Below the pieces are notes generated by a model. The model made no database searches. It saw only the letters and a list, made by a program, of their open reading frames with translations, and had not been told where the DNA came from. DNA of 64,000 nucleotides from Parapedobacter deserti (GTDB lineage: Bacteria; Bacteroidota; Bacteroidia; Sphingobacteriales; Sphingobacteriaceae). Position numbers and translations under genes: made by a program. Numbering within the stretch: position 1 is the first letter of the stretch; every line of letters starts with the position of its first letter. The stretch is taken from NCBI RefSeq assembly GCF_042646065.1, contig NZ_JBHRTA010000009.1, forward strand, positions 248,001 through 312,000, read 5' to 3'. Shown in pieces: positions 24,531-32,825 of this stretch.

Positions 24531-25595
24531 ATGACTAAACAATGCCACCTTTTAGTCTTCTTAGGGATGACCGCACTGCTATGGCTTCGTGCCGGCGGCA
24601 ACCCTGTCGGTGAACACAACGCCGGCGCTATCCAAACGCCGGTTCAGGGTATCAATATTGGCATTAAGTCAATCACGATACCTGAACACCCAAGGGGTGA
24701 CTATGTCCCATTCTCCAATTGCCCACAAGATCAGATCACAAAATTTGAGTTCCGCGTTGAAAACAGAGGGGCTGATTTCGACAAAAAAGGCAAGGGCATC
24801 TTCGGTTCCGTTCAGATCAAAAGACTGGCGGATGGAACGGTTTTGCTCAACGAGGAAGCCGTGCTGGAGTTCAGGGCCTTTACACCGGGCTGGGTGCGGT
24901 TTAAGTTTGCCCCGATAGACCTGTCTCAAGCCGGATTGTATGAAGTGACCGTCGAGTCTTACATCATTGATCTATCGGCCTACCTGAAAGACAAGTCATT
25001 GAAACCGCTGGATACGGACTTGTCGGATAACAAAGTGGTGTATGTCAACCGAGTAACCAACGACGAATTGTTGGCAGAAAATTCCTTGAACCGGTTCGAT
25101 TTTGAAGGCATGCAAAGCACCAGAGACTTGGCCGACCAAGGCTGGAACTTTAGCCATTTGCCCGATTCGGTGCAGATTTCCAACAAAGGAATTAAGGGTA
25201 GTAAAGCGATTGCAATCCATCTTCATAAGGGAGACAAAAACAAGCGAAAATTATATACGCCCACTGTGTCGATGGTTGAAAATGAGCAGGTGAATTTCCA
25301 ATTCAAATTACTGGACGCCCAATCCGGGAAGGATGTTACCGAAGAATTAATAGCATCAGAAGGTTTTAGAGCGGAAGTCTCCGTTCAGAAAATCTGTCGT
25401 ACTGGCGTAGAGGTAACCTTTAAACACAAGGTCTCAGACGCACAGGCGACGGAAGGTGGATTTTTTAGTTTCCAGCCTATGCCTGTTTATCAGGAAGCCG
25501 GGAATTTCAGTGGACATGTTGCATTCGTCAATTTATCTGCTTATCCGGATATTCTGTTGATTATTGATGAGGTAATCGTACAGGCATTGAACTAA
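24531..25595 (+). CDS. Exported protein of unknown function, CARDB-like and jelly-roll-like halves
   Basis: A 354-residue protein with an N-terminal hydrophobic segment (HLLVFLGMTALLWLRAGG) consistent with export and no lipobox. Residues about 45-175 look like a CARDB-type beta sandwich (FRVENRGADFDKKGKG, then TVESYIIDLSAYL). From about 190 the pattern FDFEGMQS, QGWNFSHL, GSKAIAIHLHKG, YTPTVSM resembles the 'choice-of-anchor J' domains of Bacteroidetes surface proteins. I do not see a type IX secretion C-terminal domain. I prefer the ATG at 24531 over the in-frame TTG at 24522. Family assignments are tentative. Confidence 0.65.
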   Translation: MTKQCHLLVFLGMTALLWLRAGGNPVGEHNAGAIQTPVQGINIGIKSITIPEHPRGDYVPFSNCPQDQITKFEFRVENRGADFDKKGKGIFGSVQIKRLADGTVLLNEEAVLEFRAFTPGWVRFKFAPIDLSQAGLYEVTVESYIIDLSAYLKDKSLKPLDTDLSDNKVVYVNRVTNDELLAENSLNRFDFEGMQSTRDLADQGWNFSHLPDSVQISNKGIKGSKAIAIHLHKGDKNKRKLYTPTVSMVENEQVNFQFKLLDAQSGKDVTEELIASEGFRAEVSVQKICRTGVEVTFKHKVSDAQATEGGFFSFQPMPVYQEAGNFSGHVAFVNLSAYPDILLIIDEVIVQALN

Positions 25596-25635
25596 ACAAT
25601 GTATTTCAGAAAATAATAAAACGATAAATATAATA

Positions 25636-26181
25636 ATGAAAAAGACAATCGTACCAACCCTGATAGGCATGATGGTTTTATGCCTATTAGGAGCCTGTTC
25701 GAAGGCCGGTGACAAAAATGAGGATAAGGATACATCGTCCGATCAGCACACTTATGAAATCTCCATTGCCGGAGGTAAAACCTATAAAGGCGGCGTACCG
25801 AGATATGCCCCCGGTGTAGTGACACAGTTTAACCCTGTTGCGTTCGTAAACGAACAAAGCAATGGTAAAGCCATAGCCGTAATGCTTGCTGAGGTTGGAG
25901 CCTTTCAAATCGGACTTGGATTTCTGTTGGATGATAACAACAAACCCATCCATACAGAGGTTCAGGGATTCGCCTTTGGCGAGTGGGGAATCGAAGATAA
26001 ATACGGCCCTGTGGGGCCTGTCAGTATGACCTTGGAGGACTACAAGGAGCATAACTATTCTTTTGCCGGCGAAGAGGGAACGGTAGCATCCTTCACGCTA
26101 AACTTTAGCGGGAAGTTTAGATTAGGGGCTGACGGCGAGGAAGTGGATGTGACTGGCGAAATTGTGGTTGCGGCCCCTTAA
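25636..26181 (+). CDS. Hypothetical lipoprotein
   Basis: A 181-residue protein with a clear lipobox (LCLLGAC, acyl cysteine at about residue 21) and a charged linker (DKNEDKDTSSDQ). The mature part is beta-rich and Gly-rich (YEISIAGGKTYKGGVPRYAPG, ASFTLNFSGKFRLG). I do not recognise the family. It follows the preceding gene by 40 bp and precedes the propeller gene by 25 bp, so it should be co-transcribed with them. Confidence 0.65.
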   Translation: MKKTIVPTLIGMMVLCLLGACSKAGDKNEDKDTSSDQHTYEISIAGGKTYKGGVPRYAPGVVTQFNPVAFVNEQSNGKAIAVMLAEVGAFQIGLGFLLDDNNKPIHTEVQGFAFGEWGIEDKYGPVGPVSMTLEDYKEHNYSFAGEEGTVASFTLNFSGKFRLGADGEEVDVTGEIVVAAP

Positions 26182-26206
26182 AATAGTTGATTGGAAAAAA
26201 ATTGAA

Positions 26207-27979
26207 ATGACAACGAATAAGATAACTATACTACTCATGCTCTTGCTGGCAGGGTTACCAAGAGTTTATCCAATGTCCGATCCGGCCGTTTTCGATTTGG
26301 GTTTTGTCCCCGATTTTATCGACTTTTCGTATGACGATAGGTATATGGTGGCCGAAAACGATGTTCGCTATCAAGTATGGGACCTGAACACGCAAACCAA
26401 AATACTGGACAACAAACACCCTTTTAAACTCGGGCGGTTATTGAAAAGTACGGTAGTCCCTACCGGAAGCGGTTATTTCCTTTTCGGGAACGAACAGGTG
26501 TTCATGACGGTAGATTACCAAAACAACAGTACCGAAGTCAAAGCATACGACGTGAAAAACGGACAACTGCTTTGGGAAACCGACCAACTGCACATGGCGA
26601 TTTCACTGGCCGAAACCCTGATGCGTGCGCATGCAACGGATGTGGTGAGTGTGGAAGCGGCAGGCGGCACCCGCTTAAATCCCCGGCATGCTGTCGGTAA
26701 TTTTTTTACCCGCAACAAAATGCTGGACCGATTGATTAATTATGTGCCTGAAAGGAACGCCCTTTTTTTTAACGGAAAACACGGGCTGCAAGCCGTGGAT
26801 ATCCGCAGCGGAAAAATGCTTTGGACAGCAGAAGGCGTCAAAGGTGGAATCGGCGAATTGATTTACAACGCCACTACGCAACAACTGCTGGCCATCAAAG
26901 TACCCACTTCCGAAGGTGCAATAGACCAACTCACCGCCAATACCGAGGTGCAAGCTATTGATGCTGACAACGGAACATTGCAATGGAGCGTGGATTATAC
27001 CGGCGCTTTCGTTCCCGGTTATGCTTCGGTGGTAGGTAATACGCTGGTGCTTCCTTATCTGGAACTGACTTTTATTGACCTTGAAAACGGAGTAGAACGC
27101 AACGGCGACATCAAAAGCCGTATGGAAGGAGCCCGTAATGTCACCAAAGGCCTGGGAGGACTGATGGCCATTGACAACGCCTTAGGCGGGAACTTCGGTA
27201 AAGCGGAAACGACGACCAAATACGACCGTTTGGTTCCCCGCAGCCTTCATTTTGACGACAACGGCAAGCTGTGCTATTTTATCACGTTCAATAAAGACGG
27301 AAAAATAGGTAATGGCGGCAAGAAAGGTTTTCTGAAAATAGATATTCATCAAGACAAGGTTTTGCAGGAAACTTTTAATCTGTTGGGCGACAGTTGGACC
27401 CCGATACAAGACGAGATGGTGGACGGTGTTTTCTACGTTAAAGCCTCGGGGAATATGAACCGTACGATCATCAAGGCCATCGATGGCACGACTGGCGAAG
27501 AACTTTTTGAAACCGAAAAAGCCAAAAACAGCGCCGATGTTTCCAACATGTTCAGCCCGTTTTTGATTGCCAACGGTCAGATTATTGACATTGCTTCCAG
27601 GGGCATCTACACCCTCGATGCGAAAACCGGGAAAGAAATTTCCTATACCACAACCAAAGATCTGGGCGTAGGCACTGTGGTGTTCAGTCATTTTTTTGAA
27701 AAAGGTGTACTCATTTTCGGCACCAAAGGCGTAGGCATTATGGATTATGAAGGAAAGGTTGTTCAATCGGTGGAGGCGAAAAACCTAACAGATTTTGCGG
27801 CCAACGCCAATGAAGTCTTGTTGCTGGAAAACAAAAAATTCACCCGTATTGACCTTCAGCAGCAAAAAGTGGCGGAAACCGTGAGCTTCAAAAGCCGGGA
27901 AAGCGTCGTGTTCAGTCCATCGGGAAAACACGTGATGAAGGTGAATGCCAAAGGCGATAAAATAGAACGATATAACTAA
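26207..27979 (+). CDS. Exported beta-propeller protein with PQQ-like repeats
   Basis: A 590-residue protein with a signal peptide (ITILLMLLLAGLPRVYP) and repeated PQQ/YVTN-type blades: YQVWDLNTQTK, VKAYDVKNGQLLWETD, LQAVDIRSGKMLWTAEG, VQAIDADNGTLQWSVDY, IKAIDGTTGEELFETE, IYTLDAKTGKEISYTT. It is probably a scaffold or ligand-binding propeller rather than a dehydrogenase, as no quinoprotein active-site motif is seen. I use the ATG at 26207; the frame is open upstream to an ATG at 26162 that overlaps the lipoprotein gene and would put 15 residues before the signal peptide. Confidence 0.75.
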   Translation: MTTNKITILLMLLLAGLPRVYPMSDPAVFDLGFVPDFIDFSYDDRYMVAENDVRYQVWDLNTQTKILDNKHPFKLGRLLKSTVVPTGSGYFLFGNEQVFMTVDYQNNSTEVKAYDVKNGQLLWETDQLHMAISLAETLMRAHATDVVSVEAAGGTRLNPRHAVGNFFTRNKMLDRLINYVPERNALFFNGKHGLQAVDIRSGKMLWTAEGVKGGIGELIYNATTQQLLAIKVPTSEGAIDQLTANTEVQAIDADNGTLQWSVDYTGAFVPGYASVVGNTLVLPYLELTFIDLENGVERNGDIKSRMEGARNVTKGLGGLMAIDNALGGNFGKAETTTKYDRLVPRSLHFDDNGKLCYFITFNKDGKIGNGGKKGFLKIDIHQDKVLQETFNLLGDSWTPIQDEMVDGVFYVKASGNMNRTIIKAIDGTTGEELFETEKAKNSADVSNMFSPFLIANGQIIDIASRGIYTLDAKTGKEISYTTTKDLGVGTVVFSHFFEKGVLIFGTKGVGIMDYEGKVVQSVEAKNLTDFAANANEVLLLENKKFTRIDLQQQKVAETVSFKSRESVVFSPSGKHVMKVNAKGDKIERYN

Positions 27980-27990
27980 CATCAATAAAG

Positions 27991-28422
27991 ATGAAACAAC
28001 TGGAAAACAAAACCATTCCGAGGATACTTACGCTAGCCTTGGTCGTAGCCCTAACGGCCTGCGGAAGCAAGGACGATAACAAATTGACGGACAACAGCGC
28101 AATTAGCGATTGTTTGGGCGTTACCATTCCCATTCCCCAATCGGCCACACTAACGGCTTGTACGGATGCCAAAGTTGCCAAAAGTGCATCGTTTAGTTAT
28201 GCCGCCACGTGGGCAGAAGCTGTAGATTTTTTTGAAAAAACTTACCGTACCAACGGTTGGGAAATAACAAGCGAACGTATTGACGACGAACCCGGTTCGA
28301 TGAGAACAGCCGAATGGCGCACGGAAAAAAATGGAACCGAGCTCGCGATATCGTTAAGCGATACCCGGATAGACGATACTTCCGGCGCATTGCAAGGGGT
28401 TGTGCTATACTTTTATGAATAA
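27991..28422 (+). CDS. Hypothetical small lipoprotein
   Basis: A 143-residue protein with a lipobox (VVALTACG, acyl cysteine about residue 24). Two further cysteines (DCLGVTIPIPQSATLTAC) follow in the mature part and might form a disulfide. The segment WAEAVDFFEKTYRTNGWEI then GTELAISLSDT is like small alpha/beta periplasmic proteins, but I cannot name the family. It ends the exported-protein run, 11 bp after the propeller gene. Confidence 0.65.
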   Translation: MKQLENKTIPRILTLALVVALTACGSKDDNKLTDNSAISDCLGVTIPIPQSATLTACTDAKVAKSASFSYAATWAEAVDFFEKTYRTNGWEITSERIDDEPGSMRTAEWRTEKNGTELAISLSDTRIDDTSGALQGVVLYFYE

Positions 28423-28477
28423 CAACCTGCTTGCATCAGGCCGGTCGACAAAACGAACGGAAGCTGCCTTGTATGGG

Positions 28478-29329
28478 CTACTGTTCCCGCAGCCTTGCCA
28501 GCACCTGCTGCAGTTTCGTCTGGTTCTGCATATACGGTTCCAGATCAAGCAATTCCACTTTTCTGAAGTCAATCGGGTGGCTTTCGCTTTGCAGAGAGAT
28601 ATATCCGCGGTCCAGCAGCCTGCCATCTGCTTTCACGGCCGGATCGAAATTCGAGACCGTGCCGCCGCCGATCTGGGGCTTGTAATAAGTCAGTACAGTG
28701 TCGCCTTCCAGGATGTGGTGCACCACCGAATCAGCCAGCACGAGGAATTCAGCAGTCACCCATTGGTCGCCATGGTAGGTCTTTGAACTTGAATTGATAC
28801 AGTGCGGGGTGAACAGTTCGCCGTCGATTTCCATAACCACGTTGGTGCCCGGCGTGCACAGGTTGCTGGTGGTACGTTCGTTGGTGCCATCACCTCCCAA
28901 CAGCTGGCCCTCGATGGAAATCGGGAAGTCCTGGTCTTTAAGCATCGTCTTCGGGTCCTGTCCGTGCAGCATGGCGCCGCTGTTGCGCCACGCCCAGCCT
29001 TCGCCTCCGGGGGCCTGTTCACCGGTAAAGCGGTATTCCACGCGCAGAAGATAGGCGGAATAGGGGGTGTTGTAGTGGATGTGGCCGTATTGAAAATCAA
29101 AATCCGTATATCCGTCATACCGCACCTTCAGCAGGCCGTCTTCCACGCGGAACGTGTTGGCATAGTTTTCACCAACTTCGTGTTTGGCGATCTTGACGGT
29201 CCAGTCGTTTATGTCCTTCCCGTTGAAAAGCTGGATCCATTCGAGGTCGTTTGCTGTCTCCGTGGCCGAGTTTGTGCAGGCGGCTATTGTTGCAGCCATC
29301 GCTGCGGCGATGATAAGGGTTGTTTTCAT
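28478..29329 (-). CDS. DUF1080 (3-keto-disaccharide hydrolase) lipoprotein
   Basis: A 283-residue protein of the 3-keto-disaccharide hydrolase family (DUF1080), a concanavalin-like beta sandwich. A lipobox IAAC gives a lipoprotein. Family features: IQLFNGKDINDWTV at the N-terminus, YLLRVEYRF, WRNSGAMLHG, FPISIEGQLLGGDG, and RGYISLQSESHPIDFRKVELLDL at the end. Members have been found to split 3-keto-glycosides or bind glycans. Its ATG overlaps the stop of the AraC gene by four bases, so the regulator and this gene form a two-gene unit. The substrate is not known. Confidence 0.88.
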   Translation of the reverse strand: MKTTLIIAAAMAATIAACTNSATETANDLEWIQLFNGKDINDWTVKIAKHEVGENYANTFRVEDGLLKVRYDGYTDFDFQYGHIHYNTPYSAYLLRVEYRFTGEQAPGGEGWAWRNSGAMLHGQDPKTMLKDQDFPISIEGQLLGGDGTNERTTSNLCTPGTNVVMEIDGELFTPHCINSSSKTYHGDQWVTAEFLVLADSVVHHILEGDTVLTYYKPQIGGGTVSNFDPAVKADGRLLDRGYISLQSESHPIDFRKVELLDLEPYMQNQTKLQQVLARLREQ

Positions 29330-30168
29330 GATTTATGCTTGATGTTGTTGTTTCGTTGCCTGTCCCACAGTCCCCGGTGTTTAACGTATTCACTTGGTCT
29401 AACGCCTACTATTCGGGTAAAGGTGTTGCTGAACGTGGGCAAACTGCTGTATCCCACCTTCGAGGCTACCTCATTGATGCTCAGCTTGTCGTCGAGCAAC
29501 AATTTCAGCCCCTTCAGCATCCGCAGAATGGTAAAGTACTGGATGAATGACATGTTAAGCTCTTTTTGAAACAAGCGCGCCAGCGATCGTTCGCTGATGC
29601 CGAATTGATCGGCGATGTGCTTGAAACTGACGTTTTCACCAATGTTTTTGTCGAGATAATTGACGATCCGCACAAGCCGGGTATCATCCGGATAGGGGAG
29701 TGCCAAGGGCAGGGCACCCCGGCTTAACTCGGGAAGCAGCATTTTGAATGCCTTGGCAATGCTGTACCGGCTTTCGTCTTCGGGATGGATATTGCCATTC
29801 CACCGGTTTGTAAACATCATCAACTCCATCAGGAGATCGTCTACCGGATAGATCGCCGTACGCGCGAAAAATCCATCGTCACACGCGTGTACGGGGAAAT
29901 ACAGGTTGCGCATGATCACCTCAGGTGTGCTGGGATGAATGCTATGCCGCGTACCCGCCGGAATCCAGATATAGTGCCTTGCCGGGAGAAAATACGATTG
30001 CTCTGGGGTGTTGAGGTAAACCACGCCGCCTTCCGTGTACAAAAACTGGCCTTTCCTGTGTTCATGCTCCGGAATGAATTTTTCGCCCATCACCGCGTGG
30101 TGGCAATAGACGGTATCTGGATGCCGGTCTACCTCCGTGATGTAATACCTATTTACATAATTATCCAT
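29326..30168 (-). CDS. AraC-family transcriptional regulator
   Basis: A 280-residue one-component regulator. The N-terminal cupin (HEHRKGQFLYTEGG, YIWIPAGTRHSI) would bind a ligand; the C-terminal pair of helix-turn-helix motifs (about residues 175-270: VSFKHIADQFGISERSLARLFQKEL, LSINEVASKVGYSSLPTFSNTFTRIVGVRPSEY) binds DNA. It is translationally coupled (ATGA) to the DUF1080 gene, which is its most likely target. The ligand is unknown. Confidence 0.92.
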   Translation of the reverse strand: MDNYVNRYYITEVDRHPDTVYCHHAVMGEKFIPEHEHRKGQFLYTEGGVVYLNTPEQSYFLPARHYIWIPAGTRHSIHPSTPEVIMRNLYFPVHACDDGFFARTAIYPVDDLLMELMMFTNRWNGNIHPEDESRYSIAKAFKMLLPELSRGALPLALPYPDDTRLVRIVNYLDKNIGENVSFKHIADQFGISERSLARLFQKELNMSFIQYFTILRMLKGLKLLLDDKLSINEVASKVGYSSLPTFSNTFTRIVGVRPSEYVKHRGLWDRQRNNNIKHKS

Positions 30169-30274
30169 TCCATAATTAAGGTTTCGCGGTTTCTCCGGCT
30201 GCTAAAATAACGAGAAATTATGATTTATTGTCCTAAATGAATAAATATACGACGCTAAATAATAAATGGATAGG

Positions 30275-30838
30275 CTATGATGTGCTTAGGTGTCCGATAT
30301 ACGTGCTCCTGCTATATTGTTTTTTTGTCGCGCTGTGCACGAAAAGATAAGCAAGGAATGGAGAAGACCACAGTGGAGGAGGCAGTTCTACTTTTATGGA
30401 CCCATCGGACCGTTTGCAGGTATGGGTGTTCCGCCCAGCGACGCCGGCTTCCGGGCTGTAAACCACCAGCACCACCTCGTCGCTTGCGCCTGCCATTGGA
30501 TTGTCCGAACTCGTGAAATAGACTTCCAGTTCCTGAGGGGTGTGTACCACATCGGCAACCTGAAGGGCAGGAAGCATGCCCGTGCTGATGGTCACCCGTT
30601 CCGGAACCACATGCTGTTCGGGATACTCGCCCTCCATCGCTTCCTCCATCAGCCGTTTGAGGGCCTGTCCAAATGCCTTTTTCTTACTCCCCTTGCCCTG
30701 GAGCAGCCAGCTTTCGGCGATGACCGGGCGGAGGGGATTGAGGAAAGCCATGGCCAGGCGCATCCGTTGCTGAACAGCAAGTTTACCGTATGACTTTTCC
30801 TTCGGCTTCGGTTTGCTTCTGTCGTAAAAGAATTCCAT
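30275..30838 (-). CDS. DUF6266-like protein, N-terminally diverged
   Basis: A 187-residue protein of unknown function that appears to be a paralogue of its upstream neighbour: the helix VQQRMRLAMAFLNPLRPVI aligns with IQREKFVMLNRFFSSLRKVINIGF there, followed by a similar beta-rich body and a C-terminal part with VLVVYSPEAG. The glycine-rich start typical of DUF6266 (the G..GKAGSVVGSSWK block of the neighbour) is missing and replaced by a Lys-rich start (FYDRSKPKPKEK). It lies 10 bp downstream of the neighbour in the same transcript. No signal peptide is visible. Confidence 0.65.
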   Translation of the reverse strand: MEFFYDRSKPKPKEKSYGKLAVQQRMRLAMAFLNPLRPVIAESWLLQGKGSKKKAFGQALKRLMEEAMEGEYPEQHVVPERVTISTGMLPALQVADVVHTPQELEVYFTSSDNPMAGASDEVVLVVYSPEAGVAGRNTHTCKRSDGSIKVELPPPLWSSPFLAYLFVHSATKKQYSRSTYIGHLSTS

Positions 30839-30848
30839 AATAATAGGT

Positions 30849-31517
30849 TTATGTCTTAGTGTTGGAGTCAGGACCGGCCTCGTTCAGCGGAATATAAACG
30901 GTTTTAGAAACGCGTTTGCTCTGCCTATCGGAGAAAAAAAGCCAGACATGCACCGTCATCCGGTCTATGGGTTCATGGAAATTGATGATTGCCGAACCAT
31001 GCTGGCGGACCTCGCTTTTTACGTTTCCGGCCGCGTAGTCTATTTCCGGAATATAGGCAACGGCATGGGCGGTATCGTCCATTTCCCCGCCCATTCCATA
31101 CGTCTTCGTGTTCCACGTCACGCGTATGGCATTGCTGCCCTCGAATACCGCCTTTTCGGTACCTGCGGTGACAAGGGAACCGTGGCTCAGCTTGAGAGCG
31201 GAATAGTTGAGCAGCAAATTGCCGCCCTCATCCAGGAAAGCTTGATCGTAGTTGTAGCGGAGTGCGGCGTTGACGGCTGTAGACTTTCCTGTAAACTGAA
31301 CAAATCCGATATTGATCACCTTCCTGAGGCTGCTGAAAAACCTATTCAGCATAACGAATTTCTCCCGTTGAATTGCCTGGTCTGGCGTAGGCGGACGCTT
31401 CCGCCCTTTGTCCTTTCGCAGTCCCTTGATGTAATGGATACGCTTCCAACTGCTGCCGACTACACTCCCTGCCTTGCCCTTAAATGGCCCATTAACCCCC
31501 TGCTCGATGATGCCCAT
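30849..31517 (-). CDS. DUF6266-family protein
   Basis: A 222-residue member of DUF6266, a Bacteroidetes family of unknown function. The hallmark start MGIIEQGVNGPFKGKAG then SVVGSSWKRIHYIKGLR is followed by a helix (DQAIQREKFVMLNRFFSSLRKV) and a beta-rich body with NITK-type strands (NAIRVTWNTKTYG, VHVWLFFSDRQSKRV). I use the ATG at 31517, which begins this conserved block; ten extra in-frame residues upstream look non-coding. It is the first gene of a two-gene unit with the diverged paralogue downstream. Confidence 0.75.
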   Translation of the reverse strand: MGIIEQGVNGPFKGKAGSVVGSSWKRIHYIKGLRKDKGRKRPPTPDQAIQREKFVMLNRFFSSLRKVINIGFVQFTGKSTAVNAALRYNYDQAFLDEGGNLLLNYSALKLSHGSLVTAGTEKAVFEGSNAIRVTWNTKTYGMGGEMDDTAHAVAYIPEIDYAAGNVKSEVRQHGSAIINFHEPIDRMTVHVWLFFSDRQSKRVSKTVYIPLNEAGPDSNTKT

Positions 31518-31839
31518 GTTGATTTCTTTTGCAAAGCAAATTAACAAACGCGTGGATGAATTCCAATTAAAATCAAAAAAATTACATAGGTAAAAACAGA
31601 TTAATTTAACCGATATTCGGATTTTTTTCCTTAATTCATCGTATTTTGTTCGAATATTTACGACAAATATACGATAGATTTACTATAAAAATACGATAAT
31701 ACATACAACTTAACTAGTAATAATATCAGGTTTGCTTACTTTTATTACGCACATTAGGGGTTGGTTGGGTTACTGAATTTGATGACGTTAATCTGGCGTT
31801 GCGTTGTTTTGCTATCTTTGCATCGATTTTTTCAATATC
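31518..31839. promoter_or_regulatory. AT-rich divergent promoter region between the DUF6266 pair and oxyR
   Basis: The 322-bp gap holds no gene. It contains three copies of a box: ATCGTAT at 31638-31644 (inverted) and ATACGATA at 31669-31676 and 31691-31698, the last two 22 bp apart. CAAATATA at 31664-31671 is a minus-strand TATATTTG -7 box for the DUF6266 genes and abuts the middle copy. The right end carries the oxyR -7 box. Confidence 0.5.
31813..31820 (+). promoter_or_regulatory. -7 promoter element of oxyR
   Basis: TATCTTTG, a perfect TAnnTTTG, lies 19 bp before the ATG at 31840. No clear TTG at -33 is seen, which is usual for promoters helped by an activator. Confidence 0.55.
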
Positions 31840-32781
31840 ATGACACTTGTACAATTAGAATACGTTATCGCGGTCGATACCTACCGTAGCTTCGTTGCAG
31901 CCGCAGAAAAATGTTTTGTAACCCAGCCGACATTAAGCATGCAAATTCAGAAATTGGAAGAATCGATAGGCGCAAGGATATTCGATCGCAGTCGGCAGCC
32001 CATAGTGCCAACGGAAGTCGGTGTCGAAATTATCAAGCAAGCCCGGATCGTACTAACCGAGAGCCGCAAGATTAGCGAATTGGTGCATTCGAAGAAGGGC
32101 GAACTCGAAGGAGAGTTGCGCATCGGAATCATTCCTACCGTGGCGCCTTACCTATTGCCAAAGGTCCTGGGCGGTTTTATGCAGCGTTTTCCCAAGCTGC
32201 AATTGCAGATATGGGAATATACGACGGAGAAGATTGTACGGGAGCTGAAAGTAGGGCTGCTGGACTGCGGCGTGTTGTCAACGCCGGTCTATGACGCGGC
32301 GCTTGTCGAGCGCCCGATGTTTTACGAGCCCTTTGTGGCCTATGTGTCATCGGGAAGTGTGGTTGTGAATAAAAAAGAGGTGACACCGGAGGATGTACTC
32401 GAAGACAAACTCTGGCTGCTTACCGAAGGACACTGTATGCGCGGGCAGGTATTGAATATCTGCCAACGCAAGCGGAGCATGGACCCGGAGGGGACGACAT
32501 TGGAGTATAACACGGGCAGCGTCGAAACGTTGAAGCGCATGGTCGACAGCAACTCGGGCAGTACCATTCTTCCCGAATTGGCCATCGCCGATTTTGATGA
32601 AGACCAATTAGCGCGTGTTCGCTATTTCAAATCGCCAGAACCTGTGCGGGAGATCAGCCTCGTAACCACTCACAACTTCCTGAAAAAGCAAGCCATCGAC
32701 GCGTTGGAGCGGGAGATCGTCGCCGCCGTACCGAAGAAGTTCAGGTCGAAAAAGAAACGCGAGGTGGTTGGGTTTGATTGA
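31840..32781 (+). CDS. oxyR: Hydrogen-peroxide sensor OxyR (LysR family)
   Basis: A 313-residue LysR-type regulator. The N-terminal winged helix (VQLEYVIAVDTYRSFVAAAEKCFVTQPTLSMQIQKLEE split over residues 4-37) is followed by the effector domain. The OxyR redox pair is present as GHCMRGQVLNIC, and from this start the cysteines are residues 199 and 208, the same numbers as in E. coli OxyR. It would activate catalase, Dps and peroxiredoxin genes on oxidation; none of these is next to it. The ATG at 31840 is 19 bp after a clear -7 box; a frame open to 31804 includes the promoter and is not used. Confidence 0.93.
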   Translation: MTLVQLEYVIAVDTYRSFVAAAEKCFVTQPTLSMQIQKLEESIGARIFDRSRQPIVPTEVGVEIIKQARIVLTESRKISELVHSKKGELEGELRIGIIPTVAPYLLPKVLGGFMQRFPKLQLQIWEYTTEKIVRELKVGLLDCGVLSTPVYDAALVERPMFYEPFVAYVSSGSVVVNKKEVTPEDVLEDKLWLLTEGHCMRGQVLNICQRKRSMDPEGTTLEYNTGSVETLKRMVDSNSGSTILPELAIADFDEDQLARVRYFKSPEPVREISLVTTHNFLKKQAIDALEREIVAAVPKKFRSKKKREVVGFD

Positions 32782-32791
32782 CCGTAAGTAA

Positions 32792-32816
32792 GTCGCCTGC
32801 CGCTTAGGCAGGCGAC
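32792..32816. terminator. Hairpin between convergent oxyR and DUF1080 genes
   Basis: A 10-bp perfect G+C-rich stem (gtcgcctgcc / ggcaggcgac) with a 5-nt loop lies between the two stop codons. Neither side has a good T-run, so it may act as a weak bidirectional terminator. Confidence 0.55.
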
Positions 32817-32825
32817 CAATAATGA

